Shown here: in pieces, positions 56,752 to 64,000 of the stretch
Position numbering within the stretch: the stretch's first letter is position 1
Layout: every line of letters begins with the position of its first letter
Assembly: GCA_020064725.1 (NCBI GenBank)
Contig: JAGTWJ010000017.1
Location: 3,658,001 to 3,722,000 of the forward strand
Reading direction: 5' to 3'
Source of the DNA: Drechslerella dactyloides
Taxonomy: Eukaryota > Ascomycota > Orbiliomycetes > Orbiliales > Orbiliaceae
DNA: 64,000 nt
Position numbers and translations under genes: made by a program
Notes under the pieces: generated by a model
Seen by the model: only the letters and a program-made list of their open reading frames with translations
Databases searched by the model: none
Told to the model about the DNA's origin: nothing

Positions 56752-59479
56752 AAATTGTATTCCGTACAGCCGGCAGCCAGCTCGCTAATATGAGCCTGTC
56801 GCACAGTTAGAACGGCGAACACCGTAAGCGACAACTGGTCACGCTGGCGGTATGGTTTCTTTGTTCGAACGATGATGGAGGGGCGGGATGTCGTCTGCCC
56901 CGTTGTATTTTTTGAAACTTCAGAGCGGTTTCTAAGTTTGCGCGGGTGTGCGGGTACGTGGGTGGATGGGTGGAATGCTGTATGGTGACATATTCATAGG
57001 CATCCAGCGGTCGAGGCGGTTAGGCGGCCGTCGGTTTCTAGGATGGGATGAGATGGATGTGGGGGCGGAAGCTCAGGGGATCGGTTATGGGCGAGCGTAC
57101 GTAGAGACAGAGAAGCGGGCGTGAGATAAGCATATCTGGGGTGATAACCACGCGGGAAGCCGCACATGCGAGTTTCGATTACAAAATGGATTTCGAACGG
57201 CTTTTTAATCGTGATATCAGATCTCAAAATTAGTATTCTATAGTCTGGTTATTCCGGTATTCAACTTTCCTTTCCCAAGTCAACTTTGTAAATTTGGACG
57301 CCGCGTAGAGATCATATTGCTGTACATACACCCATGTGATACATGCTGCGTGCTTTCGTGGACTTCTTTCTAGCTCTCACGCGCAGACATCTGACGTTGG
57401 AAAGTGAACTGTATCTCTCTTACTCGATGGTATTGGAGATATGTATGCAGATGCAGATGCGCATGATGCGACTGTCCCGTCACGCTAATACTGTGCACGC
57501 TGCATCCACATGCATGATCGTATTCGAGTTCACAAGTCCTCGTATCGAGATCGGAAGCAGGGTTCGCTCACAGCAGTGACGATCTATTATCTAACAGCTG
57601 CAGCTATAGCTAAGCTAAGGACAATTGTACAAGCGGGCCGTGACGTCGACGTGACTTGAATGATGTAGATCGCGGTCTCGACATCCCCAGCCAGACGTCT
57701 AGGATCTAACATAGTTGATCTTGCCATTATAGGGACAGTGTAACGTAGCTGTCATGTTTCATCAAGATTCTGCAAGAAGACCAAAATTGATATAAAACGA
57801 TACTCAAAATCTACAATCTTCGATCGCGATCGATCGGGACTTCGAAATTGCGATATTAATTTCATTCCGATATCGTCCGCTCGGCCCCACCAGCCCCGGT
57901 CCCTTGCCAGCAGCATCTGCTTAGCTAGCTTAGCCCTGGCATGCCATGCCATGGCACGGCAGACCGCCTGTCGATTCGAATTCGAATCGACGGCGAACGA
58001 ACTTCAACATCCATACATGTCTCGTCTTGTCCCGTGCGGTGCAGATTTGGCAGATTGACCAAACCTGGTCCCTGGCGCCCGGGTCAAGGACAGACGTCAC
58101 GTTCGAGTTTAAAATTGGCCTCGATTGGACCCTGTCCTGTCGACTGTCTACATTGGCCGGCCGACGGCGACACGAGAACGAGCACATGGCCCGCGCACGT
58201 TTTCTTTCCGCTGCTGTTGGAAAGTTGGACGTTGGGATTTGGACTGTCTTGCTCCGCCGGAGCTAGCCAGCTGGCTGGCTGGTTGGCTGCCTAGCCGCAT
58301 GGGTGACTGGGGTTCTGTGAGAGCAGACGGGTATCTGGAAGCTTGCATGCAGCCGCATCAGGCATCTACCGGCCGTTCTGCTTCCTGAAACTCAAGCCTA
58401 CGCTGCGGGTTGGCATGTGCCGGCTAACGGTTAGTGTACGTATACTCTAAATTGCCAGGGAGGAGAAGCGAGGTAATTCAACGACGGCGGTATCCAGAAA
58501 AAATTTTCATCATCACTGGGCTGAAGTCATGACGCTTGACCTTGACCTTGAATTGCCCTGAATGGCGAATGATGCTCTCGATCCGGTAGGTGGTTATGCA
58601 TCGCACCTCGTGGTCACACATCCGGGGCTCAAGAGAGCCCAGCAACCAGCTACAGGTAAGCTAGGGAGTCTGGGATGGTCTGGTATACCACAAATTGCAC
58701 CATCCTGATATTCTCGAAGACAAGAGACACAAGCCCGATCCCTTGGGACGAACTCATTCATCTAATCTTGCAATCAACGGGCACACATTGCATTGACACA
58801 CTCCCGTAGAATCCACACCGGAAGGGACCCCCCGTGCGCATGCGTGCGTGCATGTATCGAGATATCCACAGTATGTGGATGCGCATGGGGCCAGCCACAG
58901 GCAGCAAGGGAACGAAAGTCGAGTCGCACTCGCGATCCACGAAAGCTTCACCGACGTCGACGTGGCATAGGACGGAATCGGACGGTCTGCATGCATGCAT
59001 TTTACCATCCACTTACGTCCTACACGCATGCTCGGCACCGCCGGCTAGACGAATGTCCATCTGTCTGGCATCCCAATCTGCCCCAGACGGAAATCCTCGA
59101 CTCCACCCGTCCAGGAATATGCAGATTGCAGATTGCAGCATGTAGGTCTGTATGCAGCATGCATGCATGTACGCTCAGGACTTCAGGTCTCTCTCGCTCT
59201 CCACCCCTCGCTCAGCCCATCCCATCCCACAGTTGGCGTATTGGCGTGCATACATGCTACCACAATATGTATGCAGTCGAGCTGGAAAAGCTCAAACCCA
59301 AAGAAAAATCCATCACGAGGGCCCGCTTGCATTTCCCGTTTTCGCGTATATCCTCCGCGACTACCGATGTATGCCAGAGGAACGCACATACCTACATCCA
59401 CTCGAACATACATACATGCCTACATACGGGCACCGCGTACTTACGTACAAACCGTGCACCATCACTCGCTGAAGATATG

Positions 59480-59512
59480 TGCGTATGTATGTATGTGTGT
59501 ATGTAGGTGCGA
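59480..59512 (+). repeat. (GTAT)n microsatellite
   Basis: Short tetranucleotide repeat of GTAT/GTGT units, in a kilobase (58.8-59.6 kb) also rich in ATGC and ATAC steps. Confidence 0.75.
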
Positions 59513-62500
59513 GCGTAGGAGTCTAGGCATGCATGACTGTAAGCCTCGTTTGGCGGTGGAGTATAACAGACGCAGCGTCGGTTCGGACGCGGACGCGGAC
59601 TCCAGGAGGAGGAAAGTAATGGTCGTCTGAATGACCATTATCCTCTCACGTTGTCGACGGATTGCTGACGCCATTGCCGGATTCGCTCCGCATTTTGCCT
59701 CCAGCGCTGCCTCCACAAAGTGGAGAGTGCATGTGCGTAGATGCGTGACTGGAGCCAGGTCCGGGCTTCGGACGACCGTGCATGCTGCGCATTTGCTTGG
59801 AAGGCATCGCAGTCAAGATTGTCCTCCAACAGACGTTAGTGTATATTGAACGGCATGCACCATGCACAGGCGATGGTCGAGAACCAGCTCCAAACTGTGA
59901 TCTCGTGGACTCAAGGCTATCCAAGCCGTCGATCTGGGTCTCGATTCGAATGAAGCCAGTGTGAATATGCCTTGCGGTCTTCATCAATTTAGGTTTCGAA
60001 TTCGATGGAATCAACCCTAGCTTCCAAGGAGGTTAGCTGCGACTGGTAGCTTATGTCTCCGCGGTGTCGAGTAACCCCGAGCCGAATCCGCTTGTCAAGC
60101 AGAAAACCGCTTGGAAAAAGAAAACGACAATGAAAATGAATAAATAAAAAAGACCCGTAGCGGGAGCAGACCACGGGAATATCGGACCCCAAGATCTCAC
60201 GAGGGCTGCAGGTTTCACCTGTCCGGTACTAACAACTATGAGTTAAGACATCTGCAGTTACCCCCGGTGACTCGAGATATCTACGGACCCAGGCGGCCGA
60301 TTCCCTGTGCGAATTCGCAGGTCCCGGTCGTCGCAAGATGAGATTCCAACGGACCTTTTTGATCGATGTCCATAATCTTTTCCCCCGGAAGGTGATCTCG
60401 TTTCAAGTCACCCCACGTGCGATATTTCGGATGGAATTGGGATCTGAAGAGTTTCCTTTCGACGTCGAGTTGGCCACTTTGGTGTCATTCGCGTTATGCA
60501 TCCTGATCGGTTGCTAGGCTGGGGACCAGAACACGGTTATCCGACGATTGGATCCATCGGGTTCGACTTGGATGGTACTAAGTAACTTCGTCCCATCCTC
60601 GATCGATGCCCGGCCGGCCGGGTGCTAGCCGCAAGGGTGCCAATTCATAAACTAGGGCCCCATTAAATTGAAGATTAATAGGTATCTTCGAACTCCCACG
60701 TTTCGCTTAACGCTATCGACGGGAAGGTCGACGCTATTTTTGATAACGACCCGTCCGCGTGAGGCAGGATTTTAATTCGATCCTCAAAAGTAAACTTCCA
60801 CAGGCTGCAAAAGCGAAACTGCCCCGGATGCCGCCCAGCTCGATTGTTACGTCTGCCGGTTCGGTTTCATGGAGATATGTATTGTATTCGGCGACCGAGC
60901 CAAAGTTTCGAAATCCCAGAAAAAAGTTTGGGGTCGGTGCAACCTGCGCAAAGGGGAAATTGATATCGTCAATGCATTGGAAATATGAAGTGTAATTGGG
61001 TCATGTGCGAGGGACAGGAAAAAGGCAAAAAACCACGGATGTCCCCCACACTCTCCAGAACCCTTGCATAGGGGAGTAGAAAGACAACCTGCTTCACAGA
61101 GGGCGATCCCCGTTGGACGTTCGAGTTCGAGGTTTGAACTTTAAGTTTACGTACGTGGGGGCGTGGAGACATATCTATCTATGGCCTTGTACAGATGAAG
61201 GTAGCGAGAGGGGCAGGCTGCCGCGCACAATTGATTGTCTCAGGATGGAAGAGGCTTGCATGCGGAGAAATTTCGTATAAAACCCATTCGAGGTTCGACG
61301 TCCCGGATACACAGGCAGCGGCCGCAGGGTGTTCAGGGTGCCAGGCTTCTGTAGTAGGTGCATACGTCCGTCAGTTTGTGTTCAGATTTCAAATTTGGGG
61401 AAGTCGATGAGCACACAGCTGAGCAAAGCTAAGACGACATGCGACTGCTACGTCAGCGAGCATTATCGTCATTTTATCAAGCCAGAGGTTAGGCGATGCA
61501 CGTGGGCACAGCTCCAAACCATGCGGGTCTGCACACGGTCCATCCTGGACAATAGGTTGAGATTACTCGAATGGGATGTTTAGATCCCTAGAAAGTATGG
61601 GGTTTGTTCGGTTTGCCTCGCTTTATTGTGCGAAGGTGCAGACCACCTTGCAGAAAAGCTGGAAGAGAAAACATCTTGTCTGCAGGATGAGGCACCGTAC
61701 CAAGCAACTCAGCGGGGTTCGCTACCGGGCATCGTGGAAGGCGGTTGGCTCGGTTCTGGCACATGACCTTGCGGATCCATCTGGCATCATCGAATCACCG
61801 TGCGAGAAAGCCGACTGACATTCTCTTTGGGATAATAATAGTCAGCTTGAGCTTGGGCGGTGGCTGTCTGTCTGCGCCCATCTGTCCGTTTTGATTGATG
61901 ATGATGTGTATCGGCTCGGCAGCCGCAGAAGCATCCCTTGCCGTTGATGAGGCGCCAGAGGCAGTCATCCTATTTCGTTTGCGCAGGCTGGCATAGCGCG
62001 CTATTTCCGAGCGAGATGGCGTCTGAGTTTTCTCCAACCTGCTGCCGTTTTGTCGATAACTCGAACGCTACCGCAAATGTCAACGGCGCCCGCGAAATTG
62101 AGACAATGGAGATCGCAGATGAGACATCCCATAGTTTTGCTGTCCAATCGCCGCAGGACGCCAGGCGTTGCAAGTGGGCCTGGAGGTTGAAGGAGACGGC
62201 TGCCGGGACCCGCGCGATGCAATTACCAAATGTTCATGCATGACCATTGTTCGGTTTGAAGGCATTCGTCAGAGATTGATCGAGGCGATGTGCAGATGAC
62301 CGGTCTGTCGGGCGGGAGCGCAGCACATCACCCTCTTTGAGGCAAAAGATGTGATAGAGCTGCAGTCGGGGAGCTTAACAGGCTGCTCTTCTCTTATCCG
62401 CGTTAGTCAACGATTTGAAGGACGTGAGGCCGGCGGGGGGCCGGGTCTGGATCCCATCCATCCCGTGATGCACGTCGAGATAAAAACAGGGCCAACAGGA

Positions 62501-63118
62501 GAGCTGGAAATGGGCCCGCCAATCAATCGCGTAAGTCCGCAGTCATCAGCGCTGGAGTCGCCAGAAATTCCCCCATCGAGCAAGTTGGGAGGTTAATCGT
62601 CAGGAATAAGAACCAGGTCAGGACTCCACGGTCAGGCCAGGCACCGGGATTCAAACCCAACAGCCAAGGACGAGGAAAGTGGAGCTGGCCCCTCCGAAAC
62701 TTGGAATCGGGATCGCTTCCACGAAACACGGTTCGCAGGTGTCGACCTTGAGCAGTGAACGGTTCTGGCGTGCTGGGCGGCGAGCAGCTGGCCCCCTCGT
62801 CCTGTGGCGCGCGAGTGGTCACGTTGCGATGCTTGGCGCAGGGTGCGCTTTGGCGGAGGTTTGTGGGACGAGCCAATGGAAAGCGTCGAGGGCTGGCAAG
62901 GGGCCGCCCCCACAGCCAGACGAAGGGCTTTTTTAAGTGCGCCGGTTCCGAGGTTTCGGGTCGCCCTCCTTCGACGCCACGGCATTTTCGGGGAAGCTAG
63001 CAAGGCCGTCCGGGCCAATCGCGAGGCCCGCCGCTGCAGGCATCAGTTGGTCCAGCGTCCCAGGCAGCTGGCGTCGGCTCCCCTTTTGCGCACTCTCGCT
63101 CGTCCGTGCTGGAGAGTC

Positions 63119-63162
63119 TGAGCGTGGAGCGTGGAGCGTGGAGCATCCATGGAGCATGGAGC
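63119..63162 (+). repeat. 7-bp minisatellite (GAGCGTG)
   Basis: Three perfect GAGCGTG units followed by degenerate GAGCATC/GAGCATG units. Confidence 0.75.
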
Positions 63163-64000
63163 TTTGTGGTGATGAAGCTCAATTACCGCGTGTCATTTCG
63201 AGACAGCGACAGGCCTCGTCCACTGGGTCATTGCTTGTGCATCGCGGGCTTTCCCCAGGCCCGCCCCACTTGGCTGAGGAGATGGGGCTGCCGTTCCAAG
63301 ACCGGAACTGTTCCGCTGGGACTGGCGATGCCTTGGGGACGTGAATTTGGAATTTAGCCGGTCTCGTGGAATTGTATTTCTGGGTCCATCGAAAGCGAAG
63401 CTGGAACGGTCGTAATTTCTCCGGGGGGCAGGAAATCGATGAGATGAGAGGGCTCGAGCTACCGGTCCCTGACCCGCGGGGATGGGATCCGAGACGATGA
63501 GTCTGCAATCAGACCTCGACCCCGTTTCACCCTCACCACCGTAACCTTGCAATGCATCGCGCACTGCATCGCTTGTGATTCCTCGGGTTTGATTCCACGA
63601 ATGCTCATCTCGCTGGCCCCGTTCCGCTGGCCCGGTGCCAATCTGGAACGCGTAAAATGAGAATCAGCAAATTTAAAACTTGAGATTGTTCCAAAAGCAC
63701 GCCCGTTCAGCAGCATTGTCTCGAACCCGCCGACCAAGATGCCGGCCTCGGGAATGGGCTGCGGGCGCGGATGCGCAATCAGGTCGTGTCTGGATGTCAG
63801 CTTCGGTTGATTACCTCGGCGGATGGCGATTTCGGATCGCTTCCTCGGTGTCGGCTCGCGTCTTCGGTCTTGGATGCTCGTATGTATGGGGCAGCAGCGC
63901 CCCTGCATGCGCGCCCGCCCTCGCCTGCATCTTCATTCGACGGCCGCTAAACGACGCGGGTGAAAATGAAACGCGGGACTAGAGTTACCTGACGGACAGA

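Larger units (their letters stand above)
56047..64000. other. Right arm, about 8 kb, no supported gene
   Basis: Many overlapping short ORFs on both strands, none with a recognisable domain, plus several simple repeats (56731-56751 GGCC-type, 59480-59512 GTAT-type, 63119-63162 GAGCGTG-type). A minus ORF at 61795-62037 (80 aa, ending KLKLTIIIPKRMSVGFLAR) has plausible composition and may be a terminal exon, but I found no partner exon. The last 1.7 kb is GC-richer than the rest. Any gene here must be small, heavily spliced or unfamiliar. Confidence 0.4.

Noticed and set aside
58793..59506. 237-codon plus-strand ORF
   Set aside because: Runs through ATGC/ATAC microsatellite-like DNA; repeats give the open frame in two registers.
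61795..62037. 80-codon minus ORF considered as a sixth HTH member
   Set aside because: Has ARYASLRKR resembling a third helix, but lacks the preceding helix, the family intron and a first exon.
62640..62660. tRNA T-arm-like string (minus)
   Set aside because: No matching D-arm, anticodon arm or acceptor stem around it; likewise a similar string near 15190.

Overview
The window reads as nuclear DNA of a filamentous ascomycete (Pezizomycotina; Eurotiomycetes-like is my guess, not proven). Reasons: genes with short GT..AG introns carrying a CTAAC/CTAAT-type branch site 10-35 nt before the acceptor, both strands used with wide intergenic gaps, an HP1 heterochromatin protein, a Ysc84-type SYLF+SH3 protein, fungal PPR proteins, and an AT-rich decayed DNA transposon of the kind left by repeat-induced point mutation. 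There are no operons, CRISPR arrays or bacterial signals. I re-derived all exon structures by hand from splice sites and frame continuity; each multi-exon model listed at 0.8 or above closes in frame over all its junctions.

Layout. 1-658: 5' part of a secreted WSC-domain gene (minus), running off the left edge. 2743-5847: large single-exon mitochondrial PPR-like gene. 6602-8322: LSB3/YSC84 actin-patch protein, eight exons. 8.3-18.4 kb: gene-poor block with diverged direct repeats, one unknown ORF, and a 2,053-bp TIR element flanked by TA (12323-14375) whose interior is AT-rich and empty while its GC-rich 42-bp ends are almost identical. 17.9-19.45 kb: TATA box, long leader and an SDR polyol dehydrogenase. 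22.7-28.8 kb: UFD4/TRIP12-type HECT ubiquitin ligase. 29.7-32.3 kb: second PPR protein. 32.8-36.8 kb (minus): BSD-domain protein and an AGE2/SMAP-type ArfGAP.

37.5-44.3 kb is the most unusual part: five small genes (three minus, then two plus) that share no obvious overall sequence but share one architecture, a short first exon with a FLL-type helix, a phase-0 intron at the same place, then a helix-turn-helix-like core and a Lys/Arg-rich tail (one with a clear AT-hook). They look like a local array of diverged Myb-like small DNA-binding proteins; one is probably frameshifted.

44.3-47.9 kb is mostly empty. 47.9-56.0 kb is again ordinary housekeeping: a Roadblock/LC7 protein, cytochrome b5, HP1 (minus) and, divergently, the CCT epsilon chaperonin subunit. 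56-64 kb holds microsatellites and short ORFs but no gene I can defend.

Functional themes are mixed (endocytosis/actin, Arf traffic, protein folding and ubiquitylation, mitochondrial gene expression, heterochromatin), as expected of a fungal chromosome arm. The HTH array and the transposon block are the accessory islands.
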